DNA from: Paguma larvata
Taxonomy: Eukaryota; Chordata; Mammalia; Carnivora; Viverridae
DNA length: 64,000 nucleotides
NCBI GenBank assembly: GCA_030068075.1
Contig: CM057844.1
Location: 5,270,001 to 5,334,000 of the forward strand
Direction: 5' to 3'
Under the pieces are notes generated by a model. That model ran no database searches. It worked only from the letters and a program-made list of their open reading frames with translations, and was not told the origin of the DNA. Each line of letters starts with the position of its first letter. Positions within the stretch are counted from its first letter, which is position 1. A program made the position numbers and the translations under genes. Below, one piece after another: positions 1-12,785 of this stretch.

Positions 1-820
1 ACTTAGTTGGTGGTGTCTTGACTGAGTTTTGTGGAGCCCTGCCAGGTTGTTGGCTAGAGTCAGAGCAGTAGGTGCCTTCTGGGGTCAGCCTGCTCCAGGA
101 GGGTGATATACTCAGCATGGCTTTCAATGATTTGTTGTCATGGTATCTGTTTGAGGGGTTTTTTGGTTTTATTTTTTTTTTAATTTAAAGATTGAATTAC
201 AATCCTTGGGTTGCCTCTGTATGCTTCTGCACATTACAGCTATGAGAGCTTAAAGAGTGCAGAAAGCAGCCACACTGTAGAGGAAAAAAATGACCATGCT
301 GTGCTAAGATAGCTAATTTCAACTATGGAAGTAATTTTGTCCATTTTAATGAGATTTGGCACTGCGTTAGCATAACCAGGGGGCTGTTCTGGGAATGTGG
401 AATGCATCGAAATATTTTGCAATGACATTAAAAATAAGTCACCCACAGATGGGTTTCTTAGACACAAATTACTCTTGTAGGGCCAAGCAGACTTCTTTAA
501 ATTTCTTAGGTCATTCCTAGTCATGGTTACTGACAGACCAGGAAAATCCAGTGAAGCCCAGGACTCTCTCTGTCTACCCTCACAGAAAATCGCTCCACTA
601 AATGATGACTTATGGCAGCTTTCAACCCTGCCACCCTAGAAGGGATTTTGAGGTAATGGTGATTTCATACACTTTCCAATACTGGAGGATGTGTCGAGTT
701 GCTTCTTTTATTTTCAGTATATAAGTAAATTGTTAATAAATGTGGATCTTTTTCATTTTTGTTTTTGAAACGTGCATTTTGAATTTAAGAATATGATGGG
801 AAAATTTGTTCTGGTGTAGT

Positions 821-843
821 CTCCCCCCACCCCCCGCCCCGCC
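821..843 (-). other. G-quadruplex motif on the CFAP61-sense strand
   Basis: The plus strand is C-rich (TCTCCCCCCACCCCCCGCCCC). The minus strand therefore has long G-runs (4, 6 and 6) split by C and T, enough for a quadruplex in DNA or in the CFAP61 pre-mRNA. Confidence 0.6.
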
Positions 844-1839
844 TTCCTTTTTTCTTGAATACAATTATCCTTTTGAGTTCCTTTATGATTTTGACAAAGG
901 TTGGAAAATGGCTCTGGAATTTGTGCCAAATGGAAGACACAGGAGTAATGAGACTTGGTGTGCAAGAAATCAAGTCCCCAGCTCTCATGATGAACACACA
1001 ATTTTAAATTTGATGGTATCCAAGGCAGAATTTGTTGTGACAAATTTCTTTATTCCATGGTGTATAAGCCAACAAAGCATGTGGACTGGAATCTGTAAAT
1101 TAGTTTATTATGTAGGGGTCCCCTTTCTTCTTTTTGTCAGGTTACCTCTCAGAGAGCTCATGAATTACTAAAGTATCTTCTTACTTAAATATTCTAATTA
1201 GTGAGTGCTATAAAAGTCTGATAAAATTCATCTGCACGACATTTACTGTAGGAATAGCAATTCAGTTTCTCGAATTGAAATGTTGTTCAATGGGCTTCAT
1301 TCTCCATCAATTGGCTATATTTAGGTGACTGCCTGACCATTTTGGCAACAATTTTACTTAATCAAATTAATTCCAACCCCAAAAGATTGCCATGGAACCA
1401 TCCTACATTTTTTTTTCTTGGAGAATAAAATGGAAAAAATCTGTTTAGATCTTCTGTACTAATTAAAAAGGAGGCCCACCTGGCAAAATAGTTAATTAAA
1501 GTCAGGGGTCCTGTTCAAATACTGTCATAGCACCAGCCAAAGAATCTATTTAAGTTGCATTCTTATTAAAACTCATTATCTAAAAAACCGCCTTTTTAAG
1601 GTTTTTTTTTTTTTTTTTATTAAAAACCTCCTCTGACTTTATTCAGAGAGAGAGCCAGTGGTTCATAATAAGTGACACTGCATGTAGGAAATTACACAGT
1701 GTCCTTGAAGAATCTGGTTCTTTTTGAAACCAAGTCCAATATTTCCCAGCTCTTGAACATAATATTCGGCTCCATTTATCTATCTATGATGACCAAAGTG
1801 CTCAGCCTTTGAACACAACATCTGGCTTTATCCTATTTA

Positions 1840-2445
1840 TCTAATGCCCCATATCATCGGTGGCAGATTGCATTTTCCAAAGATGGCCACAACAATATCT
1901 CCCACCCCACATACTCGTGTACAATATGGCCTTGACACTCTTCCCACTGAAAGATGACCTCTGCATTCTCTCTTCTTGAATCCCAGTCGGCTGTGACTGC
2001 TCCAACAGATGGTGTGGGGAAGCGACACTGTGTGACTTTTGAGGATGGGTCATAAAAGGTTGCAGCTTCCAGCTTGCTAGTGAGGACATTTACACTCAGA
2101 GCCCTGAGCCATCATGTAAGAAGACTGACTACTCTGAGGCTGCCATGCTGTGAGGAAGCCCAGGCGACCAGGACAGCCTGGGTGTGATGTCCTGGTCAGC
2201 GCTCCCTGTGACTCAGTCAGTCCAGCCCAGGGGTGTACAATTAGCCTTCAGAGGATCCAACTACTGAGTCACAACAAATCCTTCTAGTCTTCCCAGCTGA
2301 GGTCCCGGACACTGTGGGACAGAGACAAGCCATTTCTACTGTGTCCTGTCCAAATTCCTGACCCACAGGACGTGTGAGCAGAATCAAATGGCTGTTTCAT
2401 GTTGCTAAGTTTTCTTAGGCAGCAATGAACACTGTAACACTATTC
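1840..2445 (+). repeat. MLT1-type LTR (MaLR), plus orientation
   Basis: The 3' end pattern 'GTTGCTAAGTTTTCTTAGGC' with 'AGCAATGAACACTGTAACAC' matches the conserved end of MaLR LTRs. The left half resembles the same family only loosely. Old and non-coding. Confidence 0.6.
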
Positions 2446-2654
2446 CCTATGATCCTTTCTTTATTTGTAAGAAAATCTGGAATTAGACCACGTATACAGG
2501 ACATACCTAAAAGAATCTAGAAGAGGCCCAAAGGAAATAAGTTTTAAAATATGACATCTATCTTTCCCCTACAAGAACCAAGTTATTTATCGGAACTATG
2601 ATCAACAACAACATCCACCAATGACTGGTTACCTGTTTTGTTCCTTAAAGACAT

Positions 2655-2765
2655 TGTTACTTTATATGTGATCCCTAATCATACCAGAAGTACAGAGAAG
2701 TTGGTGACTTGTTCAAAGTCCATGCGAAGTACATGGGAGAGTTGGGATTCCAACTTCCAGAAAGA
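2655..2765 (-). repeat. MIR SINE remnant, minus orientation
   Basis: 'GTACAGAGAAGTTGGTGACT' and 'GGAGAGTTGGGATTCCAACT' are in inverted MIR order. Confidence 0.5.
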
Positions 2766-3289
2766 AGAAAGGAGAGGACTAAACATCCTGTGCCATTTTG
2801 AGTCCATCTCCCTTTGAGGAAGTTTCCAACAGCTTCTACTTACATCTCATTGGCAAAAACCTGCCACGTGGCTAATCATATTCTCAAGGAAATCTGGGAA
2901 ATATATTTATTTTAATAAGTTGATCAGACCATTACCTCTCAAAAATATTCAGGATAAGAAAATAGGCAACTTGCAGTATCTGCTTCACTGACGAAAAAGT
3001 GAACATGACACATCTGAAGGAAACCCCCAAATGACAACCCAGTTGGGGACCATCTGCTAGAGGAGCTTGCCAACTGACCAACCACACAGCATCCTTTCCA
3101 GTTACCTCGAATCCAGGAGATGTCCCACCCCACAGTTTCTGCTTCTCCTGGATGGCCCTTCTGGTGTAATTCAGACAGGGCAGAAGAACAGTGGGATCTG
3201 GATGGACATCCCAGACCCTAAGCAATGTATTCACCACAAAGGTGTTTAATTATCTATTGGTGCATCACAGGTTACCTCAAAACTCAGCA

Positions 3290-3885
3290 ACAAACTGTCC
3301 TTCAGTAGGTGAACGGAAAATCTGTGTTACACCCAGACAATGGAATATTCTTCAGCACTGAAAAGAAATTCACTATCAAGCCATTAAAAGACATGAAGGA
3401 AACCAATGCACATTACTAACTGAAAGGAGCCAATCTGAAATTATACAGTATGATTCCAACTATATGACATTCTGGAAACTATGGAGACAGTGAAAAGATC
3501 AGTGGTTGCCAGAGGCTGTGGGGAGGGACAGATGAATAGACAGAGCATATAGGAAGGCATTTTAGGGCCATGAACCTACTCTATATGGTACTGTAATGGT
3601 GGATACATGTCATTATACATTTGCCCAAACCCATAGAATGTACAACACCAAGAGTGAACTCTAAAGTAAATTGTAGACTTTGGGTGCCAATGGGTTGCCA
3701 ATGAAGTGCCAATATAAGTTCTTCCACTCTAACAAATATACCACTCTGGTGGGGGAGTGCTGACCATTGAAGAGGCTATATGTAAATGGGGCTAGGGGGT
3801 ACATGGGAAATTCGATTACTTTCCTCTCAATTTTGCTGTGAACCTAAACCTACTCTACAAAACAGTCCATTAAAAAAAACACGCA
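3290..3885 (+). repeat. Old L1 3' end
   Basis: Blocks 'CAATGGAATATTCTTCAGCA', 'ACATTCTGGAAACTATGGAG' and 'GATCAGTGGTTGCCAGAGGC' are typical of the L1ME-type 3' end; it ends in an A-run near 3875. Confidence 0.85.
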
Positions 3886-4370
3886 AAGCCTTAAAACAAC
3901 AGTAAACTTATTACCTCAGTGTTTGGGGGTCAGAAATTAGGCGTAGCTTAGCTAGGGGACTCTAGCTCAAGGTATCTCATAAGTTTGTAGTGTAGATAGA
4001 TGTCTTCTGGGACTGCATCATCTGAAGCCTTGACTGGGGCTGGAGGATCCACATTCAAGGCAGCTAGCTTCTCACATGACTGGCAAACTGCCAATGATTG
4101 GTACAGGATTCCTCAATTCCTTACCACATTAGCCTCTCCAAAGGACTGCCTGAGTGACCATACGACATGGTAGGAAGCGATCCAGGAAGGTGCAAGTTGG
4201 AGCTGTAATGTGTTTCATGACCTAGGCTTGGAAGTCACACAGTTATTTCCACAATATCCTGCTGGCAACACAGGTCAGCCATATTCTGTGTGGGAAGGGA
4301 CCACACAGGGGCAAGAATACTAAGGAGCAAGAATCATGGAGCCATCTTGGGGGCCAGCTACCACAGTGGT
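3885..4370 (-). repeat. Old LTR-like interspersed repeat, family uncertain
   Basis: Blocks 'CTTAAAACAACAGTAAACTT', 'GGGTCAGAAATTAGGCGTAG', 'TTGGAAGTCACACAGTTATT' and 'TGGGGGCCAGCTACCACA' recur in the same order at 15020-15415 and 30365-30860, showing a common repeat family. I cannot name it with confidence. Confidence 0.6.
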
Positions 4371-5589
4371 TTTCTGATGAACCAGTAAAATATACTAAAG
4401 ACTCTGAATAAAGAATTTCAACCCCCTGTAAATAAAGTGTTATATTTGAAAGTAAAATGAAATTCAGGAGTCATACTTACAAAATTAGGTTGAGTCATTT
4501 GTACTTCTAAGGGAGTTGGAATGGCAGGTTTGGCAATATGCAGATAATGGTAAGACCCAGGAAGAATGCCTCCTATAGGAAATAGCAAGTTCTGCACATT
4601 TTAGTTTAGTTGTCAATGCAGTTGTGATGGAGTTTATATATTTGTATCATAGGATAAACAGAGATGCCTACCATTTTGTATGCTACTCAAACTATCCCAC
4701 TAAAGTACTACTATTAGTAATAAACTCCCTGAGATTGATTTTATTTAAAAACTCAATGTGAATGTGCCATTATGCCCCATAATATAGTCACTGATGCTCC
4801 AGAAAGATGTGCCAAGCTGATCCTGTGTATCCTGTGATTTCCCATAACACTTGGCACTCTAACCTATGTCTGCCAAAGCCAGACCAAGACCTGGAGAAGC
4901 TTTAAATGTTGCAGTGGTATTTCGATTCCTTGTCACTCTTTCAATATATACTCAAAATATTAAAGTGGTTGTTATTAAGGAAAATCAATGAAGTTATTGT
5001 TCAATACTTTAGAAAATCATCATTAAGAAATTCTCACTATTTCTTTTGTCCCATAAATATGAGCTTGATCTAGCTCTGGTCTCTGATACTCATCCCTTCT
5101 CCTTTCCCATGGCCACCACCTTTCCTAAGTTCTTATCCAAAATGAGAAGCAGAGCAGGATCTATCAGAGTCCACTTAATTGGGTAGAAAACAACCAGGAC
5201 TGGAATGTTGGGCTTTGTCTCTTTAACTCATATTCTATTTACTGGATTAGGGTCCATGGATACCCTAGGGGTCCATGGATGGCTTTAGAGGTGGGTCCAT
5301 CAAACTTCTGGAAATGAACACACAGTTCTATAAATATGTGCATTTTTGTGGTAGAAGGTCCACAACATTCAAAGACACTCTTTTCAAAGGTATCTCTCAT
5401 CTCCCAAACATAAATACTATATTACTCATATGATGATCTCCTCCGGGGTCAATATGGCTTAGGAGATGAAAATGAACTATTTTACAGTTGTGAATGGTTT
5501 TGTTTATCCATCCAGATAAGAGGACAAGGCCTGTATCCAAGGATATTTGGAAGGGTCTCCTTATCTCTGAGCTTATAGTGAGAATGAAG

Positions 5590-5770
5590 GTTTGGCAAGA
5601 TGTCAGGGCACTGCACCACTAACCAGATGTGAGTGACATTTGGGGAAGTTACTGATTATTCACAGCCTCAATTTTCTTACCTATAAAATGGGGACCACAG
5701 TTATAATGTGCTCAAAATACAAAGGACCCACAACAATAATGCCAGGTCCATAATAAATGCTTAAGAATGA
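5590..5770 (+). repeat. MIR SINE remnant
   Basis: 'TGGGGAAGTTACTGATTATT', 'TTCTTACCTATAAAATGGGG' and 'TCCATAATAAATGCTTAAGA'. Confidence 0.65.
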
Positions 5771-5921
5771 GACTGAGCCCTCCCCCATCTCTGTGCAAAC
5801 CCACTAAGGGACAGAGGAGCCTCCTCACCAAGACTAAGAGAAACATGGAGGGTTGCCCTGATGGGTGACCCAGATCCAATGTGTGGTTTCATCAGAGGGA
5901 AGAAGGCGGCCTACTACAAAC

Positions 5922-6249
5922 CTTGGATCTTGGCTCCCTTGTACATGGGGATGAGTCGGTCAAGATCAGCTGGCGGCTCAGTCATAGGCTCAAGGGTTGG
6001 GTCAAAGAGATTGAGCATAGCTGCTGCCAGCTGGAAGCCAATTTCTTTGGAATTAAAGTTGCTGTGAGTCCACTCATTTGAGTAATATTTATTGGAGAAT
6101 TTGGTGAGGGAGCCAGCAGCTCTGATGGCTATGTCGTTGGTGTGGAAGTTAGTATCAATCACAAGTCGGCCATCATAGACAAGACATGCATCATTGAGTG
6201 CTTTAAATGTTTCATAATCCACATTCTTCTCACAGAAGCTAAAGAACAT
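5922..6249 (-). CDS. CFAP61: CFAP61 internal exon F (last exon found in the window)
   Basis: A 328-base exon with acceptor GTTTGCTTTATAG; it opens in phase 0 at an internal ATG (Met-Phe-Phe-Ser-Phe-Cys). It encodes 109 codons plus one G. Recognisable stretches are DYETFKALNDACLVYDGRLV, then IDTNFHTNDIAIRAAGSLTK, YYSNEWTHSNFNSKEIGFQL and PPADLDRLIPMYKGAKIQ. The Y-D-G-R-L-V-I-D-T-N-F-x-T-N-D strand resembles the closing part of a disulfide-oxidoreductase-like domain ('v-x-v-D-x-x-x-r-T-x-x-x-x-I-x-A-x-G'). The donor is the weak GTTTGT, and read-through meets a stop three codons later. The C-terminal exons would lie at lower coordinates. I could not find the next one in bases 1-5921, so it is probably outside the window. 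Confidence 0.94.
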
Positions 6250-7344
6250 CTATAAAGCAAACATTCACATGATTACTCAGTTATCACTCTTCATTTTACA
6301 TTCTCAAGAGTGTGAATAGTCTCCAGAGCACCTTATAATTGGGGGCATACAAAACAGCAACAACACTACATCTACCAAAATGTCCTAATGGTGTCGTGGG
6401 GGGAGAGGGGTGGGGGAGAGAGAGACAGACAGATGAACAGACAGACATACAGACAAAAGCATCTGTCTTTGGTATGAAGAACAAATTAAGGTACCTAATG
6501 TTACTCTTTTTTGTAATCCAGATTGAGTGCAATCTAGACATCCAATGGAGAGAAGGATCCCAAGTGATGGAGTGTTTTTCCGAAAAGTAATGTTTTTCCC
6601 TGTAAAGTGGTTTACATCCATAGAGACACCACTTCCCCCTCATTCACCTACATTTTGAATAGCTCCATCTCAGCTTCCTCCTATTTGCCTCTTCTTGTGT
6701 CTGATACTTAGGTCTCTCCAGGTTCCTTCTTGGGGTCACCCCAATCCAATCTTGAGTCTTCAGATTGCCTCGTTCCTGCCCTGTTACACCATCCCTGAAG
6801 GATGCCCCAAAGAAGGAGAGCCCCATCAGCCCCAGTATCTACCAGGTCTGGGCCCTCATGCCCTGGCATGGAAGACAGCAATTCAATAAATATTTGCAGG
6901 GTACCTACCAGATGACAGGCACTATGCTATAGAGGGGCCCAAAACACCTCTGCATGCTCCTTAGATGTGACCTGTATGCTCCCTCCATTCTCTGCCCAAA
7001 TTTCAATGCTATCTTGTGGTTATCTGGATATCTTCTTCCATAGTAATGTTGACAGTCATTATGCAGTTCAAGTTAGTTGTTTTTAAGTCTTCAGTTGTCA
7101 TTGAAATAGTAAGTTTAGTCATTTTTATCTTAACCTAAATATAATTTGCCGCCTTATTAAAAGCATGCTAAAAAACAAACATATGACATGAGTCCTCATC
7201 ATTGTGATGGACATCATAGTTCCTGCTTCCTTCACCTGCCTGCTTTATGTACCTCACTTGCCCCATTAGGTACAGAAATTAGCTCTCTGGGGCCAGAGAT
7301 ACTTCCCTTCCTTATCCCTTCCCTACGCCCATGAACGGTGCATG

Positions 7345-7535
7345 AATGATAAATGATCCAGCAGTAGCCACTAGTCACATTTAAATCTAAATTAATTAAA
7401 ATTAAAAAAATTCAGATCCTCAATTGTAGTACCTATTTCAAATGCCCAAAAGCTACAGGTGGCTAGTGGCTGCCATACTGGACAATACAGACATAGATCA
7501 TTTCCATCAGTTCTATTGGACAGTGTCAGACTTGG
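7345..7535. repeat. hAT-like palindromic element
   Basis: 'GTAGCCACTAGTCACATTTA' at the left and 'GGTGGCTAGTGGCTGCCATA' at the right pair as inverted halves, with TTCTATTGGACAGTG just beyond. The same pattern is at 37692-37890. Confidence 0.65.
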
Positions 7536-9039
7536 ATCCATCATCTCTGTGATGTACTTTGTTCTCCTTCGAGGAGCCACCAGGGCCTTTGCCCTTTTCT
7601 TTGTTTCTTCATTCAGCTATCTAACCCTATCTATCTCAGTTACTCCTATCCTAGGCAGCTTCAAGTCTCTTTAGAATTCATTCTGTCTCATAATTCTTAG
7701 TCACCACAGGAAAATACATTTCTCTGAGTCTCTGACTCTGGATCTTTCTGTCTCTCTACTCTTCTTCTTTCTCTCCTCCATTTGTTCTCATCATTATAAA
7801 AATAGATCTCCCACTCATATAAAAAATATGGAAAGCCATTTGATTTGAATTGAAATCATACATGAAAAAGTACCATCAGCATCTTGAGTCCTTGAAAATA
7901 TTCAGAAGCCCCCTTCAGCATCCCCACAAAAGTTCTTCTACCTACCCAGCTTTTTCCTCATTAAACCTACTTTTAATTGAATACCATATTAAATATATGA
8001 TTTCTTATTTTCCTGGTTTTAAAGATTACTAGTACTGCAGTTGTATTATTATTTTATATTTTTTGGTGTAGGCATTCACAATTTTGTTACACTTGGGATT
8101 TCACAGGAGTTTGTAACCAGACTGAAAACTGAATAAGCAAATCTAACACAGTACTCTTGCATTTTTGTAATGCCAACTTAACATTACATACTGCATAAAA
8201 ATATAAAGTAGAAATATCTGCCACACCGAAGTTGATGAATAAATATTTAAGATTACTTGAATTTATAATTCTGATTATGGAGAGCAAAACTCCCTAGTTA
8301 GCAGATTGGGAGTCAGTGATCTGATAAACCACATTCATTATGCATTCATAAAATATCTTGGTGAAGAAGATAAACATGGAGTTTATAATCTAATTGGAGA
8401 GATGGACATCAACAAAGTCATCACACTGACAGGCAGAGGATTTCAGATTAAAATGAGGGCTGTGTAGAAAAGGGAGAAACCTAGCTGGAGGCTGGACCAT
8501 CTGGTAGGCACCCAGGAGGCACCACCACCCGGCAGAAGGAAGCAAGGTGTTGATGTGAGTCCAAAATCCAACTCGAGAGTTCTGCTTCTAGTGTAACAGT
8601 GGAATCCCCTCAGATTAATCCTCTCACTGATGTGACTATAAACTCTGGTCAAAGTATAAAAACTATTACCCAAGGATTCTGATGAGCATTTAAAAGTAGC
8701 TAGATGGTGCAGGGCAGTAAAAACTTGGAACAAACAGCAAAAGGCTAATTTTCTTATTTTGGAGGCTTCTGAGAGAGGATAGACTATAGTCACTTTATAC
8801 ACTAACAGAAGAATAAAGGTGGTAGAGGAAAGAGTCAGGGAACTTGAAGTCACATCAGTAGCAATTACTCAATGTGAAGAATGGAGACAGAAGGAACAGA
8901 GAGATTGAGACAAATGAATAGGGCCCATGTGGCAAGAGAAAGCCTACAAATATGTGACTGGAGACCCAGGAGGAGAGGATAGAAGAAGGAGGCAAGAAGT
9001 AATGGCCAAGACCTTGCCAAAAGTTAGTGAAAGTTATAA

Positions 9040-9310
9040 GAGTGTAGATTCAAGAACTCAGTGAATGAACTCCAAACAAGATATATTTAAGAAAAAACAT
9101 GCTTTGATGCAAAATAAACACAGAATCCCCACAGCATCAAACTGCTGAAAACTGAAGATAAAGAAAAAATCTTGAAAGCTTCCAGGGGAAAATGACACAC
9201 TACATATAGGGAAACAATGATTTGAGTGATGACAGATTTTTAAAATCAAAACTCATGGATGTCAGAATGGAATCCAATGGAAAAAACATCTTCAAAGCAC
9301 TGAAAGGAAA
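9040..9310 (+). repeat. Old L1 ORF1-like remnant
   Basis: A broken frame contains 'DKEKILKASRGK', matching the ORF1 C-terminal domain pattern KEKILKAAREK, with surrounding Lys-rich sequence and several stops. Confidence 0.6.
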
Positions 9311-9924
9311 AAAACAAACAAACAAAAAACACACACAAAAAAATGTTCTAGGCCATGATCCTATGTCCACTGGAGATATCCACCCAATCCAGGGTTGACT
9401 TTTCTTCCAGTCTCTTTCTTGTTAGCCTTTAGTAACCATACTGTGAGATAGGCATTTTCAGATAGAGGAAAACTAGAGAACCCATTGCCAGCAGATCTCC
9501 AATTGTGTGTGCTGTAGGAAGTGGTTCAGGGTGAAAGGGAATTATACTGGATGGAAATCTGGATCTTCAGAAACGAAGACAGCAATGAAATTGGAAAATA
9601 TCTGGGTAAATATAAAAGTCTATTTTTCTTCTTAAGTTCTTTAAAATATGCATGACTGTTTAAAATAAAAATTATAATTTTGTTGGTTTTTCAATGTGTG
9701 TAGATATAATACCTATGAAAAGTGTAACAGAAAAGGGTGTCCAGAAAGTGGCAAGGAGGTACCTGTACAGTTGCAAGGTTTTTATACTTTACATGATTTT
9801 TAAATTTTATAATATTAATTCTAACTAGAATGTAAAAGATTACTGATGTACAGTATAAGCAGTGATCAGAGAGAAAAAATTTTTTATAAAACCATTTATA
9901 ATAGCTCAGATCCTGCACAAAGGG

Positions 9925-10440
9925 AGATATACCAATGGTCAAGAAGCACATAAGAAGATGCCCAACATCATTAATCATCAGGAAATCCCAAATTAAAAAC
10001 ACAATGATACATCATGTCATACAATAGAATGGCTAAAATTAGAAAGACTGATAATACCAAGTGCTAGCAAAGACTATGGAACAACTGAAACTCTCATACA
10101 TTGCTCATAGAAATATGAAATGGTACGGCTACTTCAGAAGGCAGTATGGTAGCTTCTTAAAAAGGTAAACATTCACTGACCATATGACCTAGCCGTTCTT
10201 TGGGTGGATAGCTAAGAGAAGTGAAAATATGTCTACCCAAAGATGTGTACGAGAATGTGCACAGCAATTGAATAAATAAACCAAATGTGATAGAGCCATA
10301 CAATGGAATACCACTCAGCAATTAAAAGGAATGAAGTACTGATACATGGAATAATATGGACGAATCTCAATACCATTACGCTGAGTGGAAGAAGCCAAAT
10401 ACAACTAGTACATAATGTATGATTCCAGTTATAAAAATTT
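9925..10440 (+). repeat. Old L1 ORF2 3' remnant
   Basis: Contains 'AACATCATTAATCATCAGGA', 'ATAGAATGGCTAAAATTAGA', 'CTCATACATTGCTCATAGAA' and 'CAATGGAATACCACTCAGCA', the conserved order at the end of L1 ORF2. Many stops. Confidence 0.9.
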
Positions 10441-10485
10441 TAGTTTTAGCAGATGCTCTGAGTATGATACCATCTGTTTTTGTTT

Positions 10486-10945
10486 AGTTTTCCCATCCTG
10501 CTGTACCAAAGTACTACAAACTGGATGGCTTTAAACAACAGAAATTTATTCTCTCACAATTCTGGGGATGAAATGTCTGAAATCATGGTGTTGTCATGAC
10601 CGCGCTTCCTCCTGAAACTCTAGGGAAGACTCCTCCCTTCCCTCTTCCTAACTTCAGGCAGTTATCAGTGATCCTTTCTGCTCCATGATTGGTGGTGGCC
10701 ATCACTTCAATCTTAGCCTCTACCATCATATGGCCTCTTTCCCCAAGTGTCTCCTCTAAATCAAATCCTTCTCTCCATAGATGGGAACCAGTCATTACAT
10801 TTAGGGCCTTCTCAGATCCATCGTGACCTTCTCTTCAGTTGATAACATCTGTAAAGATCTTATTTCCAAATAAGATCACATTCAAAGGTACTGGGGATTA
10901 AGATCATATCTTTCTGTGGGGATGTAGTTCAACCCACAACGCTGT
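10486..10945 (-). repeat. MLT1-type LTR (MaLR), minus orientation
   Basis: Begins 'CTACAAACTGGATGGCTTTA' followed by AACAACAGAAATTTATTCTC, and ends in 'TTTCCAAATAAGATCACATT' and 'AGTTCAACCCACAAC'. These are the conserved blocks of an inverted MLT1 LTR. No coding sequence. Confidence 0.8.
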
Positions 10946-11746
10946 AACCACAGTCAAAATAATGAATGTATTCATCCTCACCAAAAGTTTCCTAATGCCT
11001 GACAGCGATGCTACTCAAAGCTGATGATAGAGGAGAGAAATGCCCTGACTTCTTCCTTTTTCCTATTTCTAATCTTATTGTTGGCTGAACACAGATGAAG
11101 ATCAGTGAGCAACCAGTGCTGGGAAATATTATCTGCAGAGGCTATTCCTTGTGGTGCAGAGCACAGTGGAGGAAGCGGGAGACTTGACCTAACTCAGGCT
11201 GCTTTAGGATGAAGTTTTAGCAGGAAGGTGTGTTGGAACAAGGCAGTTGAGAGTATTTACAAAATGCCTTTGCCACGATTTCAGTTTTGACCTCAACAGG
11301 GAAATAAAAGCCAGAGGGGGTTGCTAGAGAACCTGTATTCTGTAGCTTATTTGGGGAGGTTTTCTTATTTCCCTGCTTCCTAAACAGCGTATGCGTTTAC
11401 CTCCAGTGGTTCCCCAGGATAAATGTGGCATATCTTCCAGGATCATCATCTTGGGGAAAAAATTTGGGTGAAAACATTTTGATTCTTCTTAACTTAAATA
11501 GGTATTGCAACATACATGTGACATACATTAAAATAAAGTTAACTTTTCTGTCTTTTGCACTGCCGTGTCCCTCACACTTAGGACAGAGTCTAAGATTTAG
11601 CAGGTGTTCAATGAAAACTTGTGGAATGAATGAATAAATGAATGTATTAAGGAGCAGAATGCAAAATTTCCATAGATTATCAGGATAAAATGAGGAATTC
11701 CAGATAAATCTCTTTTGTGCTTTGAGATCCTGTCCAGACTGTCGCT

Positions 11747-11766
11747 GGGTGGGGTGGGGGTGGGGG
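11747..11766 (+). other. G-quadruplex motif
   Basis: Four G-runs of 3, 4, 5 and 5 separated by single T bases. This fits the canonical G-quadruplex pattern with one-base loops and lies on the strand opposite to CFAP61 transcription. Confidence 0.8.
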
Positions 11767-12204
11767 ATGAAGGTCACCATCATTTACTTGTAGGGGTACT
11801 TGGGTCAGAAGCCCTGACTTAGGCTGACCACACTCTACTCTCAGGTAAGGGACTGCTATGATCCCTCATTGACTTCCCCTAACCAGTTTGCCCACTAAAT
11901 GTTGCTGGCATTCTTTACCACAACTGATCCCATACTACATATTCACACTGTACTCAGCCTCCCCTTTGTAAGGGATCACTTTCTTCTCTATTAGAGTGTC
12001 TTGCCCCATTCCCTCTCTCCCTGCCTGCTAGCTTCTGCTAATCTGAACTGGCAAATCCAAGGATGTTGTAAGTCAAGCTATTATACAAGCTAAGAGAAAA
12101 GTTCTCCTTCTCTTGAAAGATAGATAGCTATGAGAGAGAGGTCTTTTAAGTCTCTAGTCCATGGGAGAGAAGTCCACTATTGCTGTTTCTAGAGTCTCTT
12201 AGAA

Positions 12205-12375
12205 AGTTAACAGCAGCATAGACTTTGGGGCCCTCTGACCTTGGTTGGGAGCCCAGTATATCACTGACTTGGAGTCAGAGTGTCATGTGTAAAATGGGGA
12301 TGCTTCCCCTTACAGAGCTGTTGTGACAGGGACAGACTATACTGCCAGCATGCAGCATGGTGCCTGGGACATGGT
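12205..12375 (+). repeat. MIR SINE remnant
   Basis: 'GACTTTGGGGCCCTCTGACC', 'TGTGTAAAATGGGGATGCTT' and 'GGTGCCTGGGACATGG'. Confidence 0.6.
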
Positions 12376-12439
12376 GACCTCTTGGTCTATGTTAGCACTC
12401 TTCGAACCTTTGACACTCCTTCCGTGAGGAGGCAGGGCC

Positions 12440-12785
12440 TAATTCCCCTCCTTTTGCATATGGGCAGGTGATATAGTATCTCTCTCTGTCTCTGTCTCTT
12501 TTCCTTTCTCTTGCATTCGGTCTTAGAACCAAGCCACTCTTCCAAGATGAAGTGCTCTGGACAAAATCGCAGCTGAAGATGATAGAGCATCAAAAGCCAG
12601 AGGTAGGGATGAACGTGACTCCAACTCCACCCCAGTCTGACATCAGCCACGTAAGAGACCTCAAGTGAGAGCTGCCCAGCTGGGCCCCCTCAGATCCCAG
12701 GACCGGGAGGGAGAATAATAAATCATTGCCGTTTTATGCCACTGAGTTTGGGGTAGCTTGTTCGTCAGCAATAGATCATCTGGCC
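12440..12785 (+). repeat. MLT1-type LTR 3' part, plus orientation
   Basis: The end block TTTTATGCCACTGAGTTTGG with GTCAGCAATAGATCATCTGG is the MaLR LTR 3' end; AATAAA at 12717 fits its polyadenylation signal. It stops about 120 bases from exon E. Confidence 0.7.

Larger units (their letters stand above)
1..5921 (-). other. CFAP61: CFAP61 intron downstream of exon F (partial)
   Basis: No supported coding exon was seen here. The stretch contains a G-quadruplex-like tract (821-843, minus strand), an MLT1-type LTR (about 1840-2445), an MIR remnant (about 2655-2765), an old L1 3' end (about 3290-3885), an LTR-like repeat (about 3885-4370) and an MIR remnant (about 5590-5770). Bases 1-800, 1000-1800 and 4400-5580 look like unique or very old sequence in which I see no definite feature. 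The open frames in this region are short, without matching splice phases. Confidence 0.6.

Noticed and set aside
8443..8853. 136-codon minus-strand open frame with a hydrophobic start
   Set aside because: No homology recognised, no splice or promoter context, and the flanks are old repeat-like sequence.
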